From Sphingomonadaceae bacterium (GTDB lineage Bacteria > Pseudomonadota > Alphaproteobacteria > Sphingomonadales > Sphingomonadaceae), in NCBI GenBank assembly GCA_019239915.1, contig JAFAZF010000073.1, positions 1 to 36,207 on the forward strand: DNA of 36,207 nucleotides, written 5' to 3'. This document shows positions 8,800 to 16,661 of the stretch, piece by piece. Made by a program: the position numbers and the translations under genes. The notes beneath the pieces were generated by a model. The model worked only from the letters and a program-made list of their open reading frames with translations. It searched no databases and was not told the origin of the DNA. Within the stretch, counting starts at the first letter, position 1, and each line of letters opens with the position of its first letter.

Positions 8800-9285
8800 G
8801 TGACGCACCTGATCGTCTCTCGCGGATTGCTGCTAATCTGCTGCGGTTATGCGCTTCTTCGGGGCGGTGCCCCGGAGCGGATCATTGCCGCAGCCTACCT
8901 CGTCAGTGTTCCCGCCACGGTCTATGCGCTCGGCCCACTGATCGGCCGCTTCCGAGGCTTTGAGCTCGGAGCCTTTCTGATCGATTTTGCCTTGTTCATA
9001 ATCTTCGTGGCGATCGCGCTAAGGGCGGATCGGTATTGGACGTTATGGGTAAGTGCTATGCAAGCGAGCTCACTGCTCGGCTATTTTCTCGGTCTGCTGG
9101 GTACAAGCAAGCTCAACCTCGCGAGCGCCATTTTAGTCCAGATGTGGTTCTATCCGATCATGGTCACGCTGGGGATCGCGACGTTCCGTCACCGGCTACG
9201 GAAGAGACGGTACGGAATCGACAGCTCCTGGTTCGACTTCTCACGCCTTTCGATCCGGCCGCCGATGAGTGTGCCGATCGGCTGA
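8800..9285 (+). CDS. integral membrane protein, function unknown
   Basis: This 161-residue protein has about five hydrophobic segments (near residues 5-21, 27-48, 55-74, 82-103 and 108-127) followed by a basic C-terminal tail. The start is a GTG at 8800 with no obvious ribosome-binding site. The last ~47 codons overlap the frame of the downstream radC-like gene. Either the two overlap heavily or the C-terminus here is an extension produced by an old frameshift. No domain is recognised. Confidence 0.6.
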   Translation: MTHLIVSRGLLLICCGYALLRGGAPERIIAAAYLVSVPATVYALGPLIGRFRGFELGAFLIDFALFIIFVAIALRADRYWTLWVSAMQASSLLGYFLGLLGTSKLNLASAILVQMWFYPIMVTLGIATFRHRLRKRRYGIDSSWFDFSRLSIRPPMSVPIG

Positions 9286-9809
9286 TTGCCGAATTTCACA
9301 ATCTCGATTCGTCATTGTCATGGTCGGATGCGCGGATCAACCGCGCTCTCGCCGACTTCCCGCATGTTGCTGAATATCTGACCCTGATCCGTGAGCTGAT
9401 CTCCCGCGTGCTTCGGCAACGTGCGGAGGATCGCTTGATGCTAGGGTCTTCCGATCGCGTGCAAGACTATTTGCGGGCGATCATGGGCCACTTACCAGTC
9501 GAACAAATTCGCGTTCTTTTCTTGACGAGCGCAAACCGGCTAATCGCGGACGAGGTCTTTTGCCGCGGTACGGTTGATGCAGCCACCTTATGCTCGCGAG
9601 AGATACTGCGAGCGGGTCTCGAGTTCGGAGCGGCCGGCTTCATCCTGGTGCACAACCACCCATCTGGAGATCCTGCTCCGAGCGAGAGCGACATTTCTGC
9701 GACGCGGCGGCTCGCACGGACCGCCTCCGAGCTGGATATCTCGCTGTTGGATCATATCATTGTCGCGCGTTCGGGCACGTCCAGCTTCCGCGCGCTGGGG
9801 CTGATCTGA
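9144..9809 (+). CDS. RadC-family JAB/MPN domain protein
   Basis: RadC-like proteins carry a JAB/MPN fold resembling zinc-dependent deubiquitinase-type metalloproteases, but their reaction is not established. The C-terminal domain holds the signature HNHPSGDPAPSESD and the upstream Glu in DEVFCRGTVDA. The N-terminal part has the helix-hairpin-helix-like region starting near RQLLVRLLTPFDP. The start is uncertain. The GTG at 9144 gives 221 residues, but it has no ribosome-binding site and lies inside the upstream membrane protein gene. The stop codon overlaps the ATG of the PilZ gene (TGATG), which indicates coupling. Confidence 0.75.
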   Translation: MVLSDHGHAGDRDVPSPATEETVRNRQLLVRLLTPFDPAADECADRLIAEFHNLDSSLSWSDARINRALADFPHVAEYLTLIRELISRVLRQRAEDRLMLGSSDRVQDYLRAIMGHLPVEQIRVLFLTSANRLIADEVFCRGTVDAATLCSREILRAGLEFGAAGFILVHNHPSGDPAPSESDISATRRLARTASELDISLLDHIIVARSGTSSFRALGLI

Positions 9810-10147
9810 TGTCCCGCTTGTGGCGCCTAACGCGACCGCTCCTCGATCGGCGGAAGAGCAAACGACAAAAGGTGTTTGAACCTGCGATCTTGCACGACGG
9901 CCAAACTGAACGCGAAGCGCACATACTCGATCTATCTGTCGATGGCGCCCTGCTGCACGCCCATCAGCCGCCCCGCAACGGCATCGGGATCACGCTCCGC
10001 TTCGGCAGGACGACGGCGCTCGGTCGAGTTGCCTGGATCGCTGGAAACCACCTTGGCGTCGCCTTCCTCAATCCTCTACCCGTGACAACCGTCGAGGAGA
10101 TGGTCGATAGAGGCCATGAGCGAAGCGGTCCGAGCAATAGATCGTAG
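9809..10147 (+). CDS. PilZ-domain protein
   Basis: This 112-residue protein consists almost only of a PilZ domain. The R-x3-R motif is present at R15-R19 (RKSKR), and the second motif reads DLSVDG at 41-46, matching (D/N)xSxxG. These motifs bind cyclic di-GMP in known members, so binding is likely. The start overlaps the RadC stop codon. It has no output domain, so it would act through a partner protein. It is the last gene of the LuxR-type regulator to PilZ run and converges with the XRE gene. Confidence 0.8.
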   Translation: MSRLWRLTRPLLDRRKSKRQKVFEPAILHDGQTEREAHILDLSVDGALLHAHQPPRNGIGITLRFGRTTALGRVAWIAGNHLGVAFLNPLPVTTVEEMVDRGHERSGPSNRS

Positions 10148-10186
10148 ACCGAGCCCGCAGGCTGCTCTGCTCAGGCAGTTCAATGC

Positions 10187-10390
10187 CTAATCCAGCAGCC
10201 TCCCCGCCCCTACTCCTAACGGCTTGGCGAGCTTCTCGACGACCGTGATCGTGGGGTTGCGCGCACCACGCTCTATGTCGCTGACATAGGTGCGGTGAAC
10301 GCCGGCCTCATCGGCAAACTGCTCCTGGCTCCAGCCCTTCTCGTTGCGAAGCTGGCGCAGATTGCGGGCGAGGCGCTGACGGACATCCAC
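10187..10390 (-). CDS. XRE-family transcriptional regulator
   Basis: This 67-residue protein is almost entirely a lambda-repressor-like helix-turn-helix (residues 8-62, with LRQLRNEKGWSQEQFADEAG and YVSDIERGARNPT). Such minimal XRE proteins include the C proteins that control restriction-modification genes, and also many prophage and toxin-antitoxin regulators. It starts at a GTG at 10390-10388. It is divergent from an Mrr-like nuclease gene that begins about 110 bp away, so it may control that gene and itself. That role is inference from position. Confidence 0.8.
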   Translation of the reverse strand: MDVRQRLARNLRQLRNEKGWSQEQFADEAGVHRTYVSDIERGARNPTITVVEKLAKPLGVGAGRLLD

Positions 10391-10503
10391 GCTGCGCCAA
10401 CAGCGCGCCTGTCGCCGATCGATCTACAGACGATCAGTGACATTCGCCTTGACTTGCCGCCGCGGCGGAGCGTGTGTCGCCTTCACTCATAGGCGACATA
10501 GAC

Positions 10504-11481
10504 ATGGCTGTTCTCGACCGCGGCGTGGATATTTCGGCCGATGCTGCCGCTCGGTTGGCGGCACCGAGCGCGGTCCGCTATATCAAGCTGGGCCAGAACG
10601 GCCGCTGGGCCCCGCATGCGTTCGAGACCGGCACTCTGCCCTTCGGCTTCACGCAGGTCGATCACAACCTCTGTGCGGCCGCCGATTGGGCTGACGTCCG
10701 CGCGGCGCTGGTCGCGGACGGTCGAAGCCCGAGCGGCGCGAGCCAGGGCGTGCGCGAGCTCCGCGACTTCTACGAGCTTGATGACAGTGCGTTGTGGATC
10801 ACCTTCGCCGACGGCCATCTTTGGTGGGCGTTCGCCGCGCCCGATGTTGCGCCTCTCCCGAACGGTGGCGACGGCGCTCCACGCCGGTCTCGCAAGACAC
10901 TTGACGGCTGGCATCACCATGCTCTCGACGGCGAGCCGCTCACCATCCGGTCGTTGAGCTCGGCGCTGACGCGGGTCGCCTCGTTCCGGATGACGCTCTG
11001 CAAGGTCGAGCGCGAAGCCTATCTGCTGCGTCGGCTGCGCGGCGAGCCGGAACCGCTACATGCCGAGGCAACGGCCGCACGAACGTCATTGCAGGTGGTG
11101 GCGCGGCAAATGATCGGCATGCTTGACTGGCGCGACTTCGAGATCCTGGTCGACCTTATCTTCGCGCGCGGCGGCTGGCAGCGCAGCTCCGCGGTCGGCG
11201 ATGGCGAGGTCGATGTCGATCTCGTCCTTGAAAGCCCGGTGACGCGCGAGACGGCGTGGGCGCAGGTGAAGTCTCGCGCTAATCAGGCTGTGCTCGACGA
11301 TTATCTCGAGCGCTTTCGCTGCGACGGCAGCTGCCAGCATTTCTTTTTTGCGGTGCACGAGAGCGCGACGTCGCTCACGCTCCCGCCGGAGCGCGGCCTG
11401 CATCTTTGGCAGGGCGACGCCCTCGCCGCAGCCGCGCTGCGCGCTGGCTTGTTCGACTGGCTAATCCAGCGCACGCGGTGA
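10504..11481 (+). CDS. Mrr-like restriction endonuclease
   Basis: Started at the ATG at 10504 this has 325 residues. An upstream in-frame GTG at 10474 with GGAG only 3 nt away is possible. Residues 205-260 match the Mrr-type PD-(D/E)xK nuclease core: E213 in RDFEILVDLIFARGGW, D237 and D239 in GEVDVDL, and Q254-x-K256 in AWAQVKSRA. The N-terminal 130 residues contain an aromatic beta-rich region (LWITFADGHLWWAFA) that could be a recognition module. A role in defence against modified or foreign DNA is inferred from the fold. The 3' end overlaps the end of the convergent terminase gene by 21 bp. Confidence 0.75.
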   Translation: MAVLDRGVDISADAAARLAAPSAVRYIKLGQNGRWAPHAFETGTLPFGFTQVDHNLCAAADWADVRAALVADGRSPSGASQGVRELRDFYELDDSALWITFADGHLWWAFAAPDVAPLPNGGDGAPRRSRKTLDGWHHHALDGEPLTIRSLSSALTRVASFRMTLCKVEREAYLLRRLRGEPEPLHAEATAARTSLQVVARQMIGMLDWRDFEILVDLIFARGGWQRSSAVGDGEVDVDLVLESPVTRETAWAQVKSRANQAVLDDYLERFRCDGSCQHFFFAVHESATSLTLPPERGLHLWQGDALAAAALRAGLFDWLIQRTR

Positions 11482-13089
11482 TCGAGCTTTAGCGTGGGGC
11501 TCGCTAAGGCGCTTCCAACCCATGTTGATGAGCGGCTTCGCGTTCATCTCGGAAACCGTGATCACGCGATCCTCCGGCACCGACACCGAAACGCCGTCGA
11601 GCAAGCTGACATGGCTCGTACCCTGCGGTACTTCGATGCGGACGGTCGGCTCCTCCCTTGCGCGCCGCTCGCGCTCGTCGCGCTCCTTATAATAGCGGCC
11701 GATGCTGGAGACTGATGAATTCTCCTTCATCCAGTTGATCGCGTGCGCAAATGCGTCGGCCATGTCGTCGTTGCGGCCGAGAGGAAACGCGCAGATCTCG
11801 TCCACGAATTCTTCGACGCCATCGCCGGCCTCCGGCAGCTCGATCAGCTCATCAGCCATCATGGAGGTCGCAGCGCGGAACCGAAGCTCCTTACTTTGGC
11901 GAGCCGGTGCCTCGACCAAGCGAAAGCGCTGGCCGCGCAGTTCCGTCAGCAACGCCGTGCCGAGGCCGGCGTCCTCGATGATCATGACGTCGACCTTGAA
12001 TCGACGGGCGCGCGCGAGTGCCGTTTCACGTAAACCCTTGAACTCGAGGTGCGCGCGAAACACGTCGAGCAAATAGGCGCGGTCGCCGATCCTGCCGAGG
12101 GTGACGAACGCGTGGAAGTCATTGGTCTCGTCCGGCTTCAGCGCCGTGTCGACCGCCATGATGATCTGCTCGAACGTCTCAGGCGGGGTGAGAAACCGCG
12201 GAAACCAATGGCGTTTGGCGATATTGCCTTCCGCCGGCAGCGGGTTCTGCTGGTACTGCGCCTCCCAGTCCATCGGCGCCATCTCGCGGCGGCGCTGCGC
12301 GTAGGCCTCGAGCGAATCGCGCTCGGGGTGCAGGGCCTCGCCGATGGCGCGATGATGGGTCTGCGGCCCCAGAAACGTTCGATAGTGAAAGGTCTCGTCC
12401 GTAGTCGCTATCGCGGGCAGCACGAGATGCTCCCAACCGCCCTGGCTCAGGAACAGCCCCGTCGGGTCTTCTTCATGGAGGCGCTGCTGGACGAGCAAGA
12501 TACGGCAATCGCTGATGCTGTTGGTGCGCGAGATGAGCGTGTTGCTGATCCGCGCGTTGAGCCGCTTGCGACCGGATTCGGAGGCGGCCTGATCAGGCGG
12601 GGTCAGATCGTCGAAAATCAGATAGTCGCCACCTCGACCCGTGACGGCGCCACCCGCCGACCGCGCGAGCCGCTTGCCGCCGCGCGTCGTGTCGAACGCA
12701 TCGGCGGCCGACTGGATCGGCGATATGCGCGTCTTGGTGATCGCCTTGTACGCGCGCGACTGCATGATCTCGCGCGTGCCCCGCGACAGCTCGACCGCGA
12801 GCGTCTCCTCGTAGCTGATTCCGAACACGTGGATGGTCGGATCTCGCGCCAGCAGCCAGGCAGGGTACACCTTCGAGCAGATCTCACTCTTCAGCGACCG
12901 CGGCGGCGCGTTGACGATCAAGCGCATGATAACGCCCTCCGCCAGCTGCATCAGCCGATCGCACAGCAGATCGTGATGCCAATTCCATTCGATTTTACGG
13001 CCGCTGGTTTCGCTGATGAAGCGATAGGCGAACATCCCGAGGTCGTTGAGGTAAAGGTCAGCAAGCTCCGCGACATCATTCTCCGCCAT
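11461..13089 (-). CDS. phage terminase large subunit
   Basis: This 542-residue protein has the two domains of a DNA-packaging motor. The N-terminal ATPase has a Walker A-type APPRSLKS (61-68) and a Walker B YLIFDD (156-161). The C-terminal RNase H-like nuclease has acidic residues D314, E372/D373 and D441/D442/D445. The ATG at 13089 has GAGGAG 7 nt upstream and overlaps the 3' end of the DUF5681 gene by 14 bp, indicating an operon. No portal, capsid or tail gene is present here, so packaging by this locus alone is impossible. All key motifs look intact. The tail after residue 450 is charged. Confidence 0.85.
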   Translation of the reverse strand: MAENDVAELADLYLNDLGMFAYRFISETSGRKIEWNWHHDLLCDRLMQLAEGVIMRLIVNAPPRSLKSEICSKVYPAWLLARDPTIHVFGISYEETLAVELSRGTREIMQSRAYKAITKTRISPIQSAADAFDTTRGGKRLARSAGGAVTGRGGDYLIFDDLTPPDQAASESGRKRLNARISNTLISRTNSISDCRILLVQQRLHEEDPTGLFLSQGGWEHLVLPAIATTDETFHYRTFLGPQTHHRAIGEALHPERDSLEAYAQRRREMAPMDWEAQYQQNPLPAEGNIAKRHWFPRFLTPPETFEQIIMAVDTALKPDETNDFHAFVTLGRIGDRAYLLDVFRAHLEFKGLRETALARARRFKVDVMIIEDAGLGTALLTELRGQRFRLVEAPARQSKELRFRAATSMMADELIELPEAGDGVEEFVDEICAFPLGRNDDMADAFAHAINWMKENSSVSSIGRYYKERDERERRAREEPTVRIEVPQGTSHVSLLDGVSVSVPEDRVITVSEMNAKPLINMGWKRLSEPHAKARSPRALD

Positions 13090-13564
13090 CGCTGCTCTCC
13101 TCGTTCTCCTGTCCACGTTTTGCCTCATCCGCCTCCCGCTCGGCGAGGCGCTTTCGCAACAGCTCGAGCATGGCCAGATCAGCCGGTGCGAGCGGCACAT
13201 TAGGCACTTGCGCGGCCTCCTTCGCCTCGAGGGCAAGGCCGAGCTCGATGGTTCTGATCAGCGCGGGAACATTTAGCTTCTTAAGGCCGAGCAAACTTAG
13301 CTGCTCGATGTTCGCCTCGAGCCGCGACATCGTCTTCATGCCGTCCTTGGAGGGGAATTGCATGAGCTGGAACAGCACCTTTTTTGCGAGAGTCGAGGCA
13401 TTGAGGCTGCCCTTGGGCCGCCCTTTCGGATTACCTGACTCATTATCCGCGAACGTGCCGAAATTCGTCCGGCCGTCCCCACGATCGGCACCATCTTCCG
13501 GCGAGGGGTCCTCCCCCTGCCGGCGCAGACGCGGCGGCTTCGGCTCGCGCTTCGAATTACCCAT
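13076..13564 (-). CDS. DUF5681-domain protein, possible terminase partner
   Basis: This 162-residue protein has a charged, low-complexity N-terminus. It then carries the hallmark GNPKGRPKGS (residues 44-53) of the DUF5681 family, followed by a helical region. Members are usually encoded directly upstream of a large terminase and may act as a small terminase-like DNA-recognition subunit. That role is inferred from position rather than proven. GGGAGG lies 6 nt before the ATG at 13564, which fixes the start over an upstream in-frame one. The gene overlaps the terminase gene start. Confidence 0.75.
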   Translation of the reverse strand: MGNSKREPKPPRLRRQGEDPSPEDGADRGDGRTNFGTFADNESGNPKGRPKGSLNASTLAKKVLFQLMQFPSKDGMKTMSRLEANIEQLSLLGLKKLNVPALIRTIELGLALEAKEAAQVPNVPLAPADLAMLELLRKRLAEREADEAKRGQENEESSDGGE

Positions 13565-13666
13565 GTAAACCTCCCGACCCAACGTTCGAATCATCGATCG
13601 CAGGGCAAAAATGTGCGGAGCAAGCGAAGCAGGCGGGCGTCGCGCCGGCGGCGCCCGCCCCGCCCC

Positions 13667-15040
13667 TCAGCCCTTGGCGAGCACCTCGCGCTCGATGTCG
13701 TCGAACAAGCGACCGCTCTGCTCATGGACCGCCTGGAGGCCGGTCCAGCGCTGGAGGCGACGGATGGAGGCGTCGACATAGAGCGGGTCGAGATCCATGC
13801 CATAGCCGATCCGAGCAACCTTGGCGGCGGCAATTAGCGTCGTGCCCGAGCCGAGAAACGGATCGAGCACGATCTCGCCGCGCGCGGTGCTGTCGAGAAT
13901 CGCGTCCGCGACGAGATCGATCGGCTTCGGGGTGGCGTGAATGGCGAGCGGGCTTGCCTTGCCCTCGCCATGGCTGAAGCTCAGCGCCGCCGGATATTCC
14001 CAGACATTGGTCCGGTGGCGACCGCCGGCACCGAGCATGACGTTATTGCGGCGCTTGCCGCCCGGCCTGGCGAAGATCAGCACCAGCTCGTGCGCGCTCC
14101 TGTAGAACGAGCCCATGCCGGCGCGATCCTTGACCCAGACCGCGAGGTTAATGAGCGGCCCGAAGGTCTTTTTGGCCGCGCGCTCGAGCCAGCCAAAGCC
14201 GCGCCAGTCCATGCAAATGTAGATGATCGCGCCGGGCTTGCAGGCACTGGCAATCGCGGCCGAATAGCTCTCCGCGAACGCCTCGAGCTCAGCCTTGTCC
14301 ATATCGCCCGAACCCATCACGAACTCGCGCCGGTTGCGTCGGGTGCTGGCGAACCCAGCAATCTTGCAGCCATAAGGCGGGTCGGTGAACACCGCCGACG
14401 CCGAGACGCCGGCCATTAGCCGGGCATAGGCCGAGAGATCGGTCGCGTCGCCGCAGCCGATGCGATTGTCGCCAATCTGGAAGACGTCGCCCAACTTCGC
14501 GACGGCGGGAAGGTCCTTGTCAGGCCCGCCCTCATCCTCAACCTCAACCCGATCCGGCTCGGCAAGGATGAGATCGATCTCGCTGGCATCGAGCGCCAAG
14601 CACTCGAGGTCGAAGTTCGGCATCTCCTCCTGCACCTCGAGCAGCAAGCTACGCTGCTTCGCGCGATCGACCTTACCGAGCGAGTTGATCTTGCTGAGCG
14701 CTTCGGACAGCATTCGCTCCTGGAGCGGCGTCAGGTTGGTGACGTCGATCACGGGGACGTAGGGGATTCCGACTGCCTTGGCGGCGAGCGCAATCAGCTG
14801 CCCCGAAATCACTGTACCATGTCGCCCGATCAACACCGGAAGGTGGATGTCGAGCGCCAGCAGCGTGCGCCCGGCGCGCTTCACGTCACGCGGGCTGAAA
14901 TCTCGGCAGTCGTCCGGGTGCAGCACGAGGCTCTCCGACGCGACATGGCGGATCTTGGGCGCCAGATTGTCGCCAATTGACGGCAACGGGACGACGGGGG
15001 GCGCGTCGAGCGCCGGCATATTCGAGATAGGCTTGTTCAT
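13667..15040 (-). CDS. ParB-domain DNA methyltransferase (N4/N6 type)
   Basis: This 457-residue protein fuses a ParB/sulfiredoxin-like N-terminal domain (about residues 35-165, with RHGTVISGQLIALAAKAVG) to an amino-methyltransferase. Motif IV is DPPYG at 220-224. Motif I, DPFLGSGTT at 393-401, follows it, giving the motif order of the beta class. Such proteins add methyl groups to exocyclic amino groups of DNA using S-adenosylmethionine. GGAGGA lies 7 nt before the ATG. The gene is 100 bp upstream of DUF5681 on the same strand. In phage settings these enzymes usually protect or mark phage DNA. Confidence 0.85.
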   Translation of the reverse strand: MNKPISNMPALDAPPVVPLPSIGDNLAPKIRHVASESLVLHPDDCRDFSPRDVKRAGRTLLALDIHLPVLIGRHGTVISGQLIALAAKAVGIPYVPVIDVTNLTPLQERMLSEALSKINSLGKVDRAKQRSLLLEVQEEMPNFDLECLALDASEIDLILAEPDRVEVEDEGGPDKDLPAVAKLGDVFQIGDNRIGCGDATDLSAYARLMAGVSASAVFTDPPYGCKIAGFASTRRNRREFVMGSGDMDKAELEAFAESYSAAIASACKPGAIIYICMDWRGFGWLERAAKKTFGPLINLAVWVKDRAGMGSFYRSAHELVLIFARPGGKRRNNVMLGAGGRHRTNVWEYPAALSFSHGEGKASPLAIHATPKPIDLVADAILDSTARGEIVLDPFLGSGTTLIAAAKVARIGYGMDLDPLYVDASIRRLQRWTGLQAVHEQSGRLFDDIEREVLAKG

Positions 15041-15102
15041 TGCATGTCCTCCGGTTGTGGGAGGACAGCTCATTCAACCCCGAAAATTGTGCGAGGCGAG
15101 GA

Positions 15103-15498
15103 TTATCTGCGGGACGCACCTCGCGGTCGACCGCACTTCAGCGGCTCGATCGGGTCGAATGAAGGAAGGAGCCCCCTGGGATCTTCCCCGTATGGCAGTG
15201 CCGGTTCGACCGAGATGATCGTCTTTTGTGCAGCTCGGAGCGATGCCGGCACAACGGTCCGTAACGGATCCAGGTGGCCCCCCGCATATTCTCGCCACTC
15301 GTAATAACGCCTCCGCCAAGTCTCCTTACGCTGCTTAAACTTCCGCGCAGTTTCGTCACCCTCCATCCATTTCTCTAGCGCTTCATCGAGGGTCAAACCG
15401 ACGTCCAGCATGTTGGTGACGGCCCAGATGAAGCATATCCGGTATTGCCCGTCATGAAGCATGCCCATCATGGACGGCGAGCCATCGCGAAGCGCCAC
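15103..15498 (-). CDS. protein of unknown function in the phage cassette
   Basis: This is about 131 residues, soluble, with a basic, Trp- and Tyr-rich central part (ARKFKQRKETWRRRYYEWRE around residues 55-75). The start is probably the GTG at 15498, which has GGGAG 6 nt upstream. The ATG two codons earlier sits directly on that ribosome-binding site. It is the first gene of the leftward cassette, 63 bp before the methyltransferase gene. I recognise no domain. A DNA-binding or accessory role would fit its charge but is a guess. Confidence 0.55.
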   Translation of the reverse strand: MALRDGSPSMMGMLHDGQYRICFIWAVTNMLDVGLTLDEALEKWMEGDETARKFKQRKETWRRRYYEWREYAGGHLDPLRTVVPASLRAAQKTIISVEPALPYGEDPRGLLPSFDPIEPLKCGRPRGASRR

Positions 15499-15504
15499 GA
15501 GCAT

Positions 15505-15893
15505 CTCCCGGTTAGTAGCTCTCTATAACACAGCGGAGATCCACCGTCGCTGGCTCAGTCGCAACGCAGATCATCCTCCACTGCAAAACGACCTCTTTTC
15601 ACCTGTTTTCAGACGCGGACACGCACGCCGTCAGACGCAGAAATCTGCCGATCATGAGAAAGATGAGTGCCCGCGAACCTGTATTTTACCCGTAATTCAC
15701 CTGTAAATCCGGGGCAAAACAGGTGGAGACGGGTTCGCTGTGGACTGGGTGGCGCACCGCGCAGTCAGGTCTCGCCTGCCAGCGGGCCAGTCTCAGCCAG
15801 GAGCGGAGATTATCTCCGAACTTCCGGGGCTTTGCAGATCGCACTTCTCCGGCCGCAGGCACAGAGACCATTTTTTCGCGCGGAGGCGCCCAT
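15505..15893. other. 389-bp non-coding region with repeats upstream of the phage cassette
   Basis: The region lies between the unknown protein gene and the recombinase remnant. It holds three tandem 11-bp units (described separately) and two further CACCTGTTTT copies at 15600-15609 and, inverted, at 15716-15725. The rest shows no supported gene on either strand. Confidence 0.45.
15672..15704. repeat. three tandem 11-bp repeats (ACCTGT type)
   Basis: The units end in ACCTGT, ACCCGT and ACCTGT and are spaced exactly 11 bp apart (15672-15682, 15683-15693, 15694-15704). One unit per DNA turn places each copy on the same face of the helix, a common layout for cooperative protein binding. Related single copies flank the array at 15600 and 15716. 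It may be an operator for the cassette, or a recombinase or terminase recognition site. Confidence 0.5.
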
Positions 15894-16653
15894 TTACGGC
15901 GCAAAATATCTGCGCGACGAAAAGTGTCCTGCGGGCCAAAAGGCGCCGCGGGAGATGCAGCTACCGAAGATGGAAATGAGGAAGGGCGCGACCTCTCGGT
16001 GCTGAGGAGCGATCGCGCCGCGCCGTGCATCCCAGCAGAGCGGTAGGTCCGCCGCGCGCAACAGCGAGCGCGCGGTCAACTGCACTGGCTGCGATCCGTT
16101 CATGATGGCGCTCACGATATCGGGCGCGAGGAACTTGAGCTTAGCGAGCCGCAGCAGATGGTCACGCTTCGACTTCTCCACCGCGACGCCGGAGCAAAGC
16201 TCGGTCCAGGCAAGCTCTGCCTTCGCGAGCAGACCGAGCAGCTTCGGGCCGCGCCGGGTCGGTGCAGCCCGATCCATCATTTGGATACGAGATCCGCAGC
16301 TCCATCCTCTTGCGCACCAGCTTCGCCGCGGAGGTGATGGTGACCTCGGTTGCGTGGTCGGCGTCTGAGCCCAATCCGAGCAGTCGGTGGATCGAGAAAC
16401 TGAGCGCCACCACTTCGCTCCTCAATCGGACGCTGGCGCCGGCGAGGAGCAGCATCTCGCGAAGCTCGCCGCTCGACGCCGACTCCATCTGCGTCGCGCG
16501 GTCGCCGCACATCTGCAGCAGCTTCGAGAGCTGGGGATCACCATCGGCGGGTAGGCCCGAAACAACAGCGTTGCGATCCGCGAACCAGATTGCGAGCCTG
16601 GTCCGGACGAGCAACTCGATATCGCCCGCCGGCACACGCAAGGCATCCGCAAT
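15894..16653 (-). pseudogene. serine recombinase C-terminal remnant, frameshifted
   Basis: Read leftward from 16653, the frame encodes ADALRVPAGDIELLVRTRLA then KRMELRISYPNDG. It shifts frame near 16,265 and continues with LAKLKFLAPDIVSAIMNGSQ and PVQLTARSLLRAADLPL. These two parts match the C-terminal region of large serine recombinases that carry a zinc ribbon and a recombinase domain. The catalytic resolvase-like N-terminus is absent. A stop codon at 16656-16654 lies in the same frame directly upstream, so the gene is cut at this point. It cannot be active. Confidence 0.65.
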
Positions 16654-16661
16654 TTACCATT

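Noticed and set aside
12049-13203. 384-codon open frame antisense to the terminase gene
   Set aside because: It is a high-GC shadow of a gene with clear terminase motifs and has no domain of its own.
10504-15040. A classical restriction-modification pair made of the Mrr-like nuclease and the methyltransferase
   Set aside because: The genes are on opposite strands with two phage packaging genes between them, and the ParB-fused methyltransferase is of a phage type.
15672-15704. CRISPR-like array
   Set aside because: The three units are 11 bp long and directly adjacent, with no spacers and no cas genes.
15686-16030. 114-codon leftward open frame beside the recombinase remnant
   Set aside because: It crosses the repeat region, has no family resemblance and no ribosome-binding site.
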